From: Catonia carolina
Taxonomy: Eukaryota; Arthropoda; Insecta; Hemiptera; Achilidae
NCBI GenBank assembly: GCA_035578175.1
Contig: JAQMRL010000012.1
Span: forward strand, 22,440,671 to 22,504,670
Direction of reading: 5' to 3'
Length of the DNA stretch: 64,000 nucleotides
The translations under genes were made by a program, and so were the position numbers. The notes under the pieces were generated by a model. It ran no database searches and had not been told where the DNA came from. It saw nothing but the letters and a program-made list of their open reading frames with translations. How positions within the stretch are numbered: position 1 is the stretch's first letter; every line of letters begins with the position of its first letter. Shown one piece after another: positions 53,223-63,674 of the stretch.

Positions 53223-53672
53223 TTCTGTTTACGGCAACAAACTATTACATTCGTAGTTAACCTACAAAAGGTTCCGCGATATACTGTATGTGCTCTGGGT
53301 GTAGTATACGTTGTTGTATTGGCTGAACTGATACTAAAGCAGTCGCCCATGCGTACTGACGCCTTTTCCCCTTTTACCCCTCTTTAAAAACAAAAGCTAA
53401 TTCGTGATACATGTAACTATTTATCCATTGTTAAACACAGCTCGTAACCAACGCAGTTACTACTCCGTTGCATAGCAACCTAACCTAAAACGAACAAAAT
53501 TATGTTGTTGGTTCCATTTATCTTCGAATAGTTTTGAACATAAGTTAAGTCTGAAAAACACTTATTAAATATTAAATTTTATTTTATTTTATTTACAAGT
53601 AACACAACCATTACTTGTTGCTTGTAAATAAAATGAGACTTTTCTTTGAATTTAAACAAACTCTGAATGACT
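53223..53672. other. Unassigned sequence, with an older relic of the 256-bp repeat
   Basis: Bases 53545-53672 (AAGTCTGAAAAACACTTA, then AAACAAACTCTGAATGACTG) resemble part of the tandem unit that follows but are diverged and shorter. Nothing is recognised left of it. Confidence 0.5.
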
Positions 53673-54184
53673 GAAAAGTTAAGTTTGGAAAATTATTATT
53701 TTAAGTCTGGAAGACACTTACGATATTCATTTACTTTACAAGGAACACACCCGTGTGTTACTTGTAGATTAAATGAAACTTTTATTTGAAAGTAAACAAA
53801 CTCTGGATGACTAAAAAGTTAATTTTCGCAAAAGTTAGCGACAATATTCTAGATTTTATGTACTTTTTGAAACTGACGCTGGCACATCTTCAACAGAAAT
53901 ATTCTATTTGTAGTAAACTACTAAAATTGAAAAGTTAAGTTTGGAAAATTATTATTTTAAGTCTGGAAGACACTTACGATATTCATTTACTTTACAAGGA
54001 ACACACCCGTGTGTTACTTGTAGATTAAATGAAACTTTTATTTGAAAGTAAACAAACTCTGGATGACTAAAAAGTTAATTTTCGCAAAAGTTAGCGACAA
54101 TATTCTAGATTTTATGTACTTTTTGAAACTGACGCTGGCACATCTTCAACAGAAATATTCTATTTGTATTAAACTACTAAAATT
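53673..54184 (+). repeat. Recent 256-bp tandem duplication (two units)
   Basis: Unit 1 (53673-53928) and unit 2 (53929-54184) are nearly identical; I see one difference (TAGTAAAC versus TATTAAAC). Each runs from GAAAAGTTAAGTTTGGAAAA to ACTACTAAAATT, and the following G belongs to the next unit. No gene is contained. The near-identity marks a recent duplication, or possibly an assembly artefact. Confidence 0.9.
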
Positions 54185-54597
54185 GTTGATAAGTACCCCA
54201 CTATCAGAAGCTATTTGTGAAAGCTGGTGGGGTCTGTTATTACCAATTTAATGAATAAACGTACTGTTTTGCCGCGTTTCAAAGTATAAAAAAAGATAAA
54301 GCAAAATAATAGGTTACAGATTAAAGAAGTTTAAAGGCTTATGTATAATTTTATAAAGTATTTTATTGAAAATACAGTATTTAGTAAGCTAAATAAAAAC
54401 AGAATTGGTCATGTGTAAATTTCTTGGTTATTTACCTATAAAATCTGTATGATTATCTATCACTAAAATGCCGCACCCGCAGAAATATTTTTCGTCTTGG
54501 CACCAACCGTTGTAGAAAAAAAATAATTAAAAAGAGGTAATAATAAGAAAAAAATAATTAAAAAATCATTCTGCTTTGGGGTTTAAACATAAGTTAC
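54185..54597. other. Unassigned sequence
   Basis: No gene or repeat recognised. Confidence 0.35.
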
Positions 54598-54656
54598 ATT
54601 TTTCGGTATTACAATGGAAAAAAAAGTCGTGTAAGTGTTTCACACCATCTTTTTTA
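54598..54656 (+). repeat. Family A 3'-end fragment
   Basis: AAAAAGTCGTGTAAGTGTTTCACACCATCTTTTTT contains the 3' hairpin and terminus. Upstream only a degenerate TTACAATGG remains. Confidence 0.55.
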
Positions 54657-55121
54657 AAGTTCTGTAGCCTATTACGTATTTTTAAAACAATTAATTAATT
54701 ATTGCTACTTCTACTTCTTTAAAACAAGATAATTGAACAATGTAATGCGTTCTTTTTAAATATATGTAATCAGTTAGCTTTTAAATTTTATCATAATTTT
54801 AATATCTAATAAATTTATTTAATCTTGTACTCTTTTTTATACAAGTTATAAATTGTATTTGAACTGTCACTTTTCTGTTATTATTATTATTCTTATCAAA
54901 AAATGTTTCGCGTTGTAATTTTTGTCTAGTAGATTAATTTTTTTGCTATAGTTTTTATAGATGACCTAAGAAATTCGTATGTGTATTTCGGTTTGTTTAA
55001 TTATTACTACATGTACAGGGTGGGTCGTATTTCGACGCAGTTATACAAGAATAAACCACGTGCAGAAAGTAACTATCTTTGTCTATTTAGAAACTATTAC
55101 TATAAAAATACATACAATAAA

Positions 55122-56205
55122 AATCTGGTATGAAACACTTAGACGAGTTTCTCTTACCAATGTAAATAATTAGAAATATAATCTATATTTAATCATTATA
55201 ATCAATGTAAAATGAAAAACATAACCTAATTTCTTTTTTAATCCCTAATGTGTGTGTACGTTGAAATCTATTCAATTTAAGAAAAATGAACAACCCCGTG
55301 ACCCAAAGAGATGAGGATGATGTGTTTGACATATCAATGAGATTTAGTGTTGTGCAGACTCAGGCCGGTAACACTGGTAACTGTTGTATTGTATTCAAAT
55401 CCGTGTGAACGTAACTACCTTTACTAGGATTTCAACCAGGAACCTTCGTCTCGAAAAGTCAGCAAATTTACCTCTAGACCAACCCGGTGGGTTAATCTAA
55501 TTTTAATCACGAGTGAATGACGCTAAATTAAAATCAACCTTTGTAGAACTTAAAAATACGGAAAATCACTAACCGATGAACTAAGGTCTGTAGAAACAAA
55601 ATGCTTGAAATAAAAGTTATAGATTTTAAAAATATATATCTATCACTTTTATTGTATACATTTTTGTCGTAAAATACATACTAGGCAGCAATCTTTACAA
55701 ATACCTTTTTTACCGATTTTGGCTTACCAAAATCGGTAAACTCTTCACTTCACTTCACTTCGGTTCAGTACTTTACTTATAAAGTATTGAAAAACTAAGC
55801 GTTTTTGAAAAACGGTTGAAATAAAAACTGTAGGTTTTTTTTAATTTCCTGCAACTTTAATTATGTACGCTTTTGCTCTAAAATACGTATTAAGGCTGCA
55901 ATCTTAAAGAAAAATGTTTTACCACGAGAGCACAGCCCCAAAATTTAGCTGACATGGCGCTTAGCTCATCTTGTTGAGTATAAAAAAATGTAGGCGACAT
56001 TAGGCGATTTAAAAAAAATCGTAAAGCCGTTTTTGAGAAAAACGCAAAAAGTGAAAAATCGTACGAATAAACTACTACTTTCCGTTGATCGATTTTGATG
56101 AAAATGTTCGTCTTGTTTTCCCTAGTAAGTTTTTACCCAACTTAAGTTCCAAGTTTAAACTTCGTACGTAATTCTGTTCTTGAGATGTTTTGTTCACGCA
56201 CGCAA
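55122..56205 (-). repeat. Family A element with SINE2 insertion
   Basis: Read on plus from AAATCTGGTATGAAACACTT and TTTCTCTTACC to GAGATGTTTTGTTCACGCAC. It is truncated at the microsatellite slot, so the 5' hairpin is missing. SINE2 (55233-55493) is inserted at the CTAATTTTAATC site. A local CACTTCACTTCACTTCGG repeat lies near 55745. Confidence 0.75.
55233..55493 (-). mobile_element. SINE2 (tRNA-derived), complete
   Basis: On the minus strand: AACCCACCGGGTTGGTCTAG, AGGTAAATTTGCTGAC, GAGACGAAGGTTCCTGG, TTGAAATCCTAGTAAAGG (B-box-like), GGATTTGAATACAATACAAC, then a distal part ending in an A-rich tail (CTTTTTTAATCCC on plus). CTAATTT at both sides is a likely target duplication within family A. 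Confidence 0.8.
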
Positions 56206-56689
56206 ACCACAACCTGGATTCAACATTACAATGTAAATATATTCAAAAACATTTTTGTCATATAACTTATAGACCACCCTGTAATTTTATGTAATTATAT
56301 TTAAATGATATATAAGACGTGAAATGTTAATTTCTCGTTCTTTTCTCTCCGTCAGTTAACCAGTGTAAAACTAAATACATAAATGTAATCGGAAATTTAT
56401 TTATCGTTGGTCTTTTCACTGTGATTTTTTTATATTTTTAAATTTGTATTTTTGTTTAAGTGGTTACTTATTTTAGTGTTAGTGTTTGTTTTAAGTTTTG
56501 TGTTATTATATCTAATTAAAAATGCGTGTAAGTATTTTGTTTGTATTTTATTTTATTTAAATATATTTAAGTATGTTAATTTTGTAGAATAAATTCACTA
56601 ACTGAAACCAGATTGACATTTTTATCCGTAGAGCAAATTTTTTCCTGTGATGGACTTCTAAGATGTATCTTGTTAATGGAAAGAGTTTT
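56206..56689. other. Unassigned sequence
   Basis: No gene or repeat recognised. Confidence 0.35.
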
Positions 56690-57219
56690 ATTTTCTCTTG
56701 CCTATAAGAATAGATAGGGGGGAAAGTATTGTTTTCATGTCAATTTTTCGAAAACGAGTTTTCACCGGATATACACGTTTTCAGATACACTGAACCCAAA
56801 ACTGATGATTTTAGCGATTGGTGTGTGTGTTTGTGAACAGAATAACTCAAGAACGGAACGTAGTTAAGCGTTAATTGATAATTTTTTGTATTTCGCTCAC
56901 TAAAATCGGTAAGAAAATCGTTTTTCTTAAAGATTGCGGCCTTATTATGCATTTTACGACAAAAGTACATAATTAAAGTTAAAGAAAATTTAAAAAATTA
57001 CAACTTTTATTTCAAGCATTTTTTCCTACGATTTACCGTCAATTAATTATTTTCCGTATTTTTATGTTCTACAGAGGTTGATTTTCATTTTGAGTCATTC
57101 ACTCATGATTAAAATTAGGTTACGTTTTTCATTTTACATTGTTTACTACTGATGAAACATAGGTTATGTTTTATTATTTACATTGCCAGGAGAAAGTCGT
57201 GTGAATGTTTCACACCTGA
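56690..57219 (+). repeat. Family A element with large internal deletion (about 530 bp)
   Basis: The 5' end (TTTTCTCTTGCCTATAAGAA with TAGATAGGGGGG) and a short TG run at the slot are followed, right after AAGAACGGAACG, by TAGTTAAGCGTTAATTG from the 3' half. It ends CCAGGAGAAAGTCGTGTGAA and TTTCACACCTGATTTTTTT. About 400 bp of the usual body are missing. Confidence 0.8.
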
Positions 57220-57584
57220 TTTTTTTTTAATTTTTTTTATTTAGGTTTGTTAACCGTTGAAATTTAATTGTGTAAAACAAACTAGTAGGCATGTGCAAAA
57301 ATATTCTTACGATCCTGAATGACTTCGTTATCGCTAAAACATAAATTTTTGCTGTAGTTAACTTATTAAGATGTTTGTTAACACTGCATTCAACAGACTT
57401 CGAAAAGGGAGTAGGACACGTCAAGATAAAAGCTGATAATTCTGAATGTTAACATAATTTGTTTGTTACCTTTTTGTTAGTAAGCTTACCAGCCTTACTT
57501 ACTTACTTACTTACTTGCTTAATTAAGCATGTTTTCAAATAATTAATATCTGACAATACACTCTACCTGTTAATGCGTTGTTTA
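57220..57584. other. Unassigned sequence with CTTA microsatellite
   Basis: A (CTTA)n tract of about six units lies at 57495-57519 (CTTACTTACTTACTTACTTG). No gene is recognised. Confidence 0.5.
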
Positions 57585-57661
57585 AGTCATCAACCAAAAG
57601 GGTGGTTTGAACAAAGGTTCAAACCACCTCAACACTGCTCTAAACACTGCTCTAAAGAGAG

Positions 57662-58102
57662 CAGTGTTTCCCAAACCTTTTTTTCTCGCGGCACACTACA
57701 AAAAAAACGGCCAATAGCCGCGGCACACCTATTACTTTATGCCATTGATTAAGCTTAAGTACTTGATATAAACGTACTTACATAATACGAGGGCAGTCCA
57801 GAAAGTCTGTCACGTTTTGATATAAATAAAAACTAAGTACAAGAAAAAAATTGTATTATATACATTTGAAAGTGCAACTAAAATGCTATTTTTCTACATA
57901 ATCACCAAACAAATTAAGACACTTATCATAGCGGTGAACTGATTTTGAAATGCCGGCGTCATAAAAGTTATTTCTTAGTCATCGGCTAGGCATTATTTTG
58001 TTGGACCGTTTAAATTTAATTTATATTCCTTGAGTTCCGCGGCACACTTGGCCGGCCTCGCGGCACACCAGTGTGCCGCGGCACACAGTTTGGGAACCTC
58101 TG
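57662..58102. mobile_element. hAT-like MITE with nested mariner remnant
   Basis: The termini CAGTGTTTCCCAAACC and (reversed) CAGAGGTTCCCAAACTG are typical of hAT elements. Subterminal GCGGCACAC repeats occur on both sides. The 8 bp after it, CTTTAGAG, matches the SINE3 target; the left duplication is degraded. A mariner piece lies inside (57788-57985). There is no hAT transposase frame. Confidence 0.75.
57788..57985 (-). mobile_element. Mariner 3'-end fragment
   Basis: Starts at a TA with CGAGGGCAGTCCAGAAAGTC, a mariner-type terminal repeat. On the minus strand it encodes the transposase C-terminus NNFYDAGISKSVHRYDKCLN then LFGDYVEK and a stop. The rest of the element is absent. It is a different mariner from that at 18806. 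Confidence 0.8.
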
Positions 58103-58535
58103 CTTTAGAGGAATAAATTTTAAAAATTTTACTAAGAAAGTCCTCTTTCGTGGTAAAATGAGTGAAGTGGTTTACCATGCCTTCCTCACTGAGTGAAAAA
58201 GTATGCTTATCAGCCTGCCAGGCTCTCTGAAAAGCATATACTTTCCACCCTGCAAATGACACTTCAATCATCACAGGGTCTGGCTGTTTAATGATGAAAT
58301 TAATTACTCTTAGAGGGGATAACTGATTAGTGTCTTTCACACCTCTCCCTTTTCTGTTTTTAAATGCTTCAGTCATATAATTGGCTGACCATGTGATAAG
58401 AAACAGAACGATTTTTTGTAGCCCTGGAACTAGCAGATCGAGAGCAAATAATTTAACACGCCACCTGCCTGTTATCGGAAATTTATTTGTAAGCATTTAC
58501 TTACAAAATTTATTTATCTTTATTTCAAAAAAAAT

Positions 58536-59116
58536 AATGTGATGTGAAACAACCACACGGCTTTCTCTTGCCAAAATATATATTGAAAAATATAACCTAT
58601 GTTTAATCATTTTTAAAGTGTAAAATGAAGAAATCATATTCTAGTTTTAATCATTAGTGAATAACGCTAAATGAAAATCAAACTATGCAAAATTTGAAAA
58701 TAGGACAAATCCGTAATTGACGCTAAACTAGGCTCTGTAGAAAAAAATGTTTGAATAAAAGTTGTCGAATTTTTTAATATCTACAACTTTAATTATACTC
58801 TTTTGCCCTAAAATAAATATTAAAGTCGCAATCTTAAAAAAAAACATATTTACCACGAGACAACAGTCATCCCAAGAATTTTAGTAGGCCTAGATATACT
58901 GCTTACTCTATCTTGTAGAGCATAAAAATGTAGTAAATAAGTCGAATAAAAACAATCATTGGAGGTGTTTTTGAGAAAATCGCGCGAATAAATTACTACT
59001 TCCGGCTGACTAATTTTGATGAAAATATTCGTGTCGGGTCCTCCAGTGTTACCTTACTTAAGTTCCAAGTTCGAATAAGTTCAATTTTGTACGATATTCC
59101 GTTCTTGAGATATTGT
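58536..59116 (-). repeat. Family A element, truncated
   Basis: Read on plus from AATGTGATGTGAAACAACCA, CGGCTTTCTCTTGCC to TTGTACGATATTCCGTTCTTG. The microsatellite slot and 5' hairpin are lost. It lies 290 bp upstream of the transporter start codon. Confidence 0.75.
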
Positions 59117-59409
59117 GATTTGATTCAATCGGTCTGACAAAAGTTTAGCGGCTTTATGTAATTGTAAACCATCGATTTTTTCGAAAGGTAAAAAATAAAA
59201 TACAGAGAATAAATTAGAAAAATTTGATTCCACCGTTTATAGAAAACAACAATATACGGCAAAAAATTTCACCTGACATAATCTATACAGAAGCTATTTG
59301 TGTCAATTGTCACAACACAATTGTCCTTTTATTTGTCACAACGTTACGAAAATTTTTTATTGCATCTAAAAATTCGATGTGAATTTTTGAATGTTTAAAA
59401 TGTTTACAG

Positions 59410-59635
59410 ATGGGATTTTGGCGTTCGTTAAACCGCAGAAAATCTCTTTCTGGAGTAACTTCTGAAGAATCTCAATTAGGTAAAGTATTAACGACACTTG
59501 ATCTGACTGCACTTGGAGTTGGGAGCACACTTGGTGTTGGTGTTTACGTATTAGCTGGATCTGTTTCCAAAGAAACTGCTGGACCAGGTGTTATTCTATC
59601 TTTCCTGTTTGCTGCAATTGCTTCTGTTTTTGCAG
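59410..59635 (+). CDS. Cationic amino acid transporter (CAT/slimfast-like), first coding exon
   Basis: Encodes the N-terminus of an SLC7-type cationic amino acid transporter, a plasma-membrane carrier of arginine and lysine in the APC superfamily. The exon gives 75 codons: a short basic cytosolic start ([15 protein letters not shown]), [20 protein letters not shown], then [14 protein letters not shown] (TM1, with the glycine-rich unwound substrate motif) and [19 protein letters not shown] (TM2). An acceptor TTTACAG ends at 59409, exactly before the ATG. An in-frame TGA without intervening Met lies upstream, so ATG 59410 is the likely start, with the 5' UTR in an earlier unseen exon. The donor is GCAG|GTAAT at 59635/59636, phase 1. 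The codon is completed by the exon at 63978. The rest lies beyond the window. Confidence 0.9.
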
Positions 59636-59802
59636 GTAATTTCATTATTTATTTTTATTCAATTATATTTGTACTTTAACCTTAGAAAGCTAACGTTTCT
59701 AGAAACGAACACAGTCTGACAGGCTACGTAATTTATTTTTACCACTTACTTTGTTAGCTTTGGGTAATATAAAAAAATACACGTCAGTAACAATATTGTT
59801 GT

Positions 59803-60195
59803 TTAGGTCTGTGCCTAAAGGCTGTTTTGAACCTCTAGAGGCTTTAATAAGTAAACCAGGAGTGAGGTGGTTTACTATGCCTTCCTTACTGAATGGAAAA
59901 GTATGCGTATCAGCATGCCAGGCTGTCCGAAAAGCATCTACTTTCCACCCTACAAATGACACCTTCACTTTATTCACCACAGGGTCTGGGTGTATAATGA
60001 TGAAATTCATTACTCTCAGAAGAGTTAACTCTAATTAATGTCATTTACACTTCTACCTCTTCAGTTCTTAAACGTTTCAGTCATATAATTGGCTGACCAT
60101 GTGATATGAAATATAATATATTTTGTAGTTCTGGAACTAGCAGATCGAGTGAAAATAATATACTCACTCCAGCTACCTGTTACGGGCAAGTTACA
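59803..60195 (-). repeat. SINE3 copy in the intron
   Basis: It starts (3' end) GTTTAGGTCTGTGCCTAAAG, with the usual hairpin degraded. It retains GAACCTCTAGAGGCTTTA, TATGCGTATCAGCATGCCAG, CACCACAGGGTCTGG and ATTGGCTGACCATGTGATA, and ends near CTGTTACGGGC. The flanks ACAATATTGTT and ACAATGTTATT may be a decayed target duplication. Confidence 0.75.
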
Positions 60196-60227
60196 ATGTT
60201 ATTTAATTTGTTAATGATAAGGAAACT

Positions 60228-60366
60228 CGCCTCTCATCATGCGGTCTTGGGTTCGAATCCCATTCAGACACGGCATATTTTCATACGTTACAAAAAATCA
60301 TTTCATCCTTTACCGTCTGCATTAGCAGTAATTGCAAAACAGTCGGACGTTAAACCAAAAAAAAGA
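60228..60366 (+). mobile_element. 5'-truncated SINE, Met-like head with tail 2
   Basis: It is flanked by a perfect 12-bp duplication GATAAGGAAACT (60216-60227 and 60367-60378). It begins inside the head (CGCCTCTCATCATGCGGTC), followed by TTGGGTTCGAATCCCATTC, TTTTCATACGTTAC and tail 2 (GCATTAGCAGTAATTGC, AACAGTCGGACGTTAAACC), then AAAAAAAAG. It inserted just right of the SINE3 copy. Confidence 0.9.
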
Positions 60367-60383
60367 GATAAGGAAACTATATA

Positions 60384-60482
60384 AACCCACCGAGTTGGTC
60401 TAGTGGTAAACTCGTCACTCGAATCAGCTGTTTAACAGCTGAGTTTCGGAGACGAAGGTTCCAAGGCTCAAATGTTGGTAAA
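60384..60482 (+). mobile_element. SINE2, 5' part
   Basis: AACCCACCGAGTTGGTCTAG, TGGTAAACTCG, CAGCTGTTTAACAGCTGAG and GAGACGAAGGTTCC match the SINE2 head. It stops after TGTTGGTAAAGG and runs into AGTA simple repeats. Confidence 0.75.
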
Positions 60483-60825
60483 GGTTAGTAGTAAAAAATT
60501 AGTAGTAAGTAAAGAGTAGTACAGGTCATTTGTTCTAGCTAGAAGCTTTTCCTCCAACGCTGTGTGCCGCTGAGCTGTTCTGTTTAGTGGTGGGGGTAGC
60601 ACCTCGTAGTTGTAACATAGTATACGGTTAGAAAAAGAGGGAATGATCATTAAGTGAGAAGGAGACAACACTTGCCCCTTTGAAACTATCCCTACTCTAC
60701 CTACTCGCCCTCCCCTTACAAGCTTCTTCCAAAAACAAACGTACTATAGTAAAGTAAAAAAAGTAAGTAAAGTATTAATAGTAAGTAAAAATAAGTAGAA
60801 AAAACACTTTTATACGAACTTGAAA

Positions 60826-61296
60826 AATACTTTTTAAAATCGAGTTGTCACCTGAAAAACACGTTTTCAGGCCCATTGAACTCAAAAAACATGTTTTTAC
60901 CGATTGAAACTAAATATTTCAAGAACAGAATATTCTACTAAGTTAAAACCTTGAACTTAAGATATGCATCACTAGGGGGCTTAGTACGAAAATTTTCATT
61001 AAAATTGGTGGAACAGGAAAAAGTAGTTTCGTGCGATTTTCTCAAAAACTGCTCCTACTTTTTTTTAGATGTCTCATTTACTACATTTTTATGTTCGACA
61101 AGATTTAGTAAGTGCCATGTCTACCGAAATTCTCGGGGGCTGTGCTTTCGTGGTAAAAAATGGGTTTTAAAGATTGCGACCGTAAAATTAAGGCAAAAGT
61201 GTAAATAATTAAAGTTGTAGGAAATTAAAAACGTACAATTTTTAATTCAACAAATTGTTTTCTACAACGCTTAGTTTAATGTCAATTAGTGTTTTT
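60826..61296 (+). repeat. Family A element, old, interrupted
   Basis: Diverged family A body (ATCGAGTTGTCACCTG, AACATGTTTTTACCGATTG, TTAAGATATGCATCACTAGG). It breaks at AATTAGTG where the younger copy at 61298 starts, which suggests that the younger one inserted into it. Confidence 0.75.
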
Positions 61297-61297
61297 T

Positions 61298-61438
61298 ACT
61301 TTCTCTTGCCTATATGAATATATAGGAAGGAAAGTATTGTTTTCATGTCGATTTTTCGAAATCGAGTTTTCACCGGATCTATACGTTTTCAGACCCCCTG
61401 AACCCAAAAAACATGTTTTTAGCGATTGGTCTGTGTGT

Positions 61439-61470
<32 letters not shown>

Positions 61471-62252
61471 CTGTGTGTGAACAGAATATCTCAAGAACGG
61501 AACATCGTACGAACTTGAAACTTGAAACTTAAGTTACATACCACTACCGGACCCGACACGAACATTTTCATCAAAATCGGTCAACCGGAAGTAGTAGTTT
61601 ATTCGTATAATTTTTCAGTTTTTTGCGATTTTCTCAAAAACTGGTCCTACGATTTTTTTTTAAAATCGCCTATTTTACTCAATTTTTTATTCTCTACAAG
61701 ATAGGGTAGGCGCCATGTTTGCTGAAATTCTCGGTGAGGCTGTTTTCACGTAAAAACGTTGTTTTTTTAAGATTACGGCTTTAATATAAATTTTAGCGCA
61801 AAAACTTATATAATAAAAGTCGTAGAGAATTTAAAAACCTACAACTTTTATTTCAAACATTTTTTTGCATAACGCTTAGTTTAGCGGTAATTTGCGATTT
61901 TCTGTTTTTTTTTCTCACGAAAACGTGAGAAAAATCGATTTTTTTAACATTTCGGTCTTAGTATGCATTTTACGACAAAAGTGTATATAATTAAATTTAT
62001 AGAAAATTAAAAGATCTACAACTTTTGTTTAGAGCATTTTTCTCTACAGAGCCTAGTTTAGCGTGAAAGCGTGATTTTCCGTATTTTTAAGCCAAACTGA
62101 GTTCGATTGTCATTCACTCATGATTAAAATAAGGTTATGTTTTTGAGGTTAGTTTTTGTTCATTTCTAATATTTTAATACTAATGTTAGGTTTATTGTTA
62201 ATTATTTGCATTGGCAAGAGAAAGTTGTGTGAGTGTTTCACACCAGATTTTT
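61298..62252 (+). repeat. Family A (HINE-like) element, full length, consensus-like
   Basis: The reference copy. It starts ACTTTCTCTTGCC, then a hairpin CCTATAT-GA-ATATATAGG (one unpaired base). The body includes AACATGTTTTTAGCG, a microsatellite slot (61431-61478) and AACATTTTCATCAAAATCGG. The 3' side has GGCAAGAGAAAGT (the inverse of the 5' end), hairpin GTGTGA-GTGTT-TCACAC and terminus CAGATTTTT. No transposase, no direct target duplication and T-rich flanks fit a Helentron-derived HINE. A match of the subterminal repeats to an autonomous Helentron is not available here. Confidence 0.85.
61431..61478 (+). repeat. TG microsatellite at the family A slot
   Basis: TG repeats interrupted by two C (CTGTGTG ... 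GTCTGTGTG), about 48 bp, at the constant position after GCGATTGGT. Confidence 0.9.
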
Positions 62253-62728
62253 GTATTTTGCTCATCGTATACTATTTAGATGCATATTTACTGTTTGGGT
62301 GAGTGTAAGTTATAGCTGAGCTTGACATTAAAGAACATTGATTTCTGCGTAATGATCTTTTGGCAAACTGGTAAAGTACTTCCATCTTCTTCATCATCGA
62401 TGAACGCGCTTCATTTTCATTTCAGTTAAACTTCTCTTAACGACCACCCTATACAGCGACCACCCCTCTCTCCGACTGAATATTTGCGGAACCGATTTTA
62501 TTACTCTTTAATAGCAATGTATTCTATACCATTATTATGCGACCACCACTCACTCCGATCAACGACCGCCGGGTAAAAAGGCATTTTCGTTTTCGGGCGA
62601 CCATATATTTGACAGTTACAAGGTTTAGACAATTTTCAATACTGTAGATAGGCACCATTTGAGAAGGTCTATGTAAAACGGGCGTATACTGGTATACGCC
62701 CTGTAAAAAATTTTATTTCAATATTTTT

Positions 62729-63674
62729 ACTTTCTCTTGCCTATATGAATATATAGGAAGGAAAGTATTGTTTTCATGTCGATTTTTCGAAACCGAGTTT
62801 TCACCGGATCTATACGTTTTCAGACCCACTGAACCCAAAAAACATGTTTTTAGCGTATGGTCTCTGTGTGTGTGTGTGTGTGTGTGTGCGTGCGTGTGTG
62901 CGTGCGTGCGTGTATACAAAATATCTCAAGAACGGTACATCGTACGAACTTGAAACTTAAGTTACATACCACTACCGGACCCGACACAAACATTTTCATC
63001 AAAATCGGTCAACCGGAAGTAGTAGTTTATTCGTATAATTTTTCACTTTTTGCAATTTTCTCAAAAACTGGTTCTACGATTTTTTTTAAAATCGCCTGGT
63101 TTACTAAATTTTTTATTCTCTACAAGATAGGGTAGGTGCCATGTTTGCTGAAATTCTTGGTGAGGGTGTTTTTACGTAAAAAAAGTGTTTTTTAAAATAA
63201 CGGCTTTAATAATTATGTATTATAGCGCAAAAATTTATATAATAAAAAATGTAGAGAATTAAAAATTCTACAACTTTTATTTCAAACATTTTTTTGTATA
63301 ACGCTTAGTTTAGCGGTAATTAGCAATTTTCTGTTTTTTCTCACGAAAACGTGTGAAAATCGATTTTTTTTAAATTTCGGCCTTAGTATTCATTTTATGA
63401 CAAAAGTGTATATAATCAAATTTATAGAAAATTAAAAGATCTACAACTTTTATTTAGAGCATTTTTCTCTACAGAGAGTAGTTTAGTGTGAAAGAGTGAT
63501 TTTCCGTATTTTTAAGGCAACTGAGATCGATTTACATTTTGCGTCTTTCCCTAATGATTAAAATTAGGTTATGTTTATTGAGGTTAGTTTTTTGTTTATT
63601 TCTAATGTTAGGTTTATTGTTAATTATTTGCACTGGCAAGAGAAAGTTGTGTGAGTGTTTCACACCAGATTTTT
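62729..63674 (+). repeat. Family A (HINE-like) element, full length
   Basis: Very similar to the copy at 61298, with both subterminal repeats, both hairpins, and the terminus CAGATTTTTGTATTT. The microsatellite slot (62865-62914) carries TG followed by TGCG repeats (GTGTGTGCGTGCGTGTG). It is nested in the pogo-like element. Confidence 0.9.
62865..62914 (+). repeat. TG/TGCG compound microsatellite at the family A slot
   Basis: (TG)n then TGCG units, about 50 bp, at the same place as in the copy at 61431 but with a different repeat structure. Confidence 0.85.

Larger units (their letters stand above)
57585..58485 (-). repeat. SINE3 copy split by a hAT element
   Basis: SINE3 starts AAGTCATCAACCAAAAGGGTG at about 57588. 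It contains a small local duplication (AACACTGCTCTAAACACTGC) and is cut at its CTCTAGAG site by a hAT element (57662-58102). It then continues from CTTTAGAGG to GCCACCTGCCTGTTATCGG. Confidence 0.75.

Noticed and set aside
52987..53256. 89-codon plus-strand frame
   Set aside because: It overlaps the minus-strand frame 52953-53222, which has the more protein-like composition. No family resemblance on the plus strand.
57993..58496. 167-codon minus-strand open frame as a gene
   Set aside because: It runs through SINE3 and a hAT terminus. Its residues come from repeat sequence (GCGGCACAC repeats give CAAA-like stretches).
61282..61494. Open frames over the TG/CA tracts (61282, 62713, 62857, 41419)
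   Set aside because: They translate dipeptide runs (TH or CV) of microsatellites inside family A and recur with different frames in each copy.
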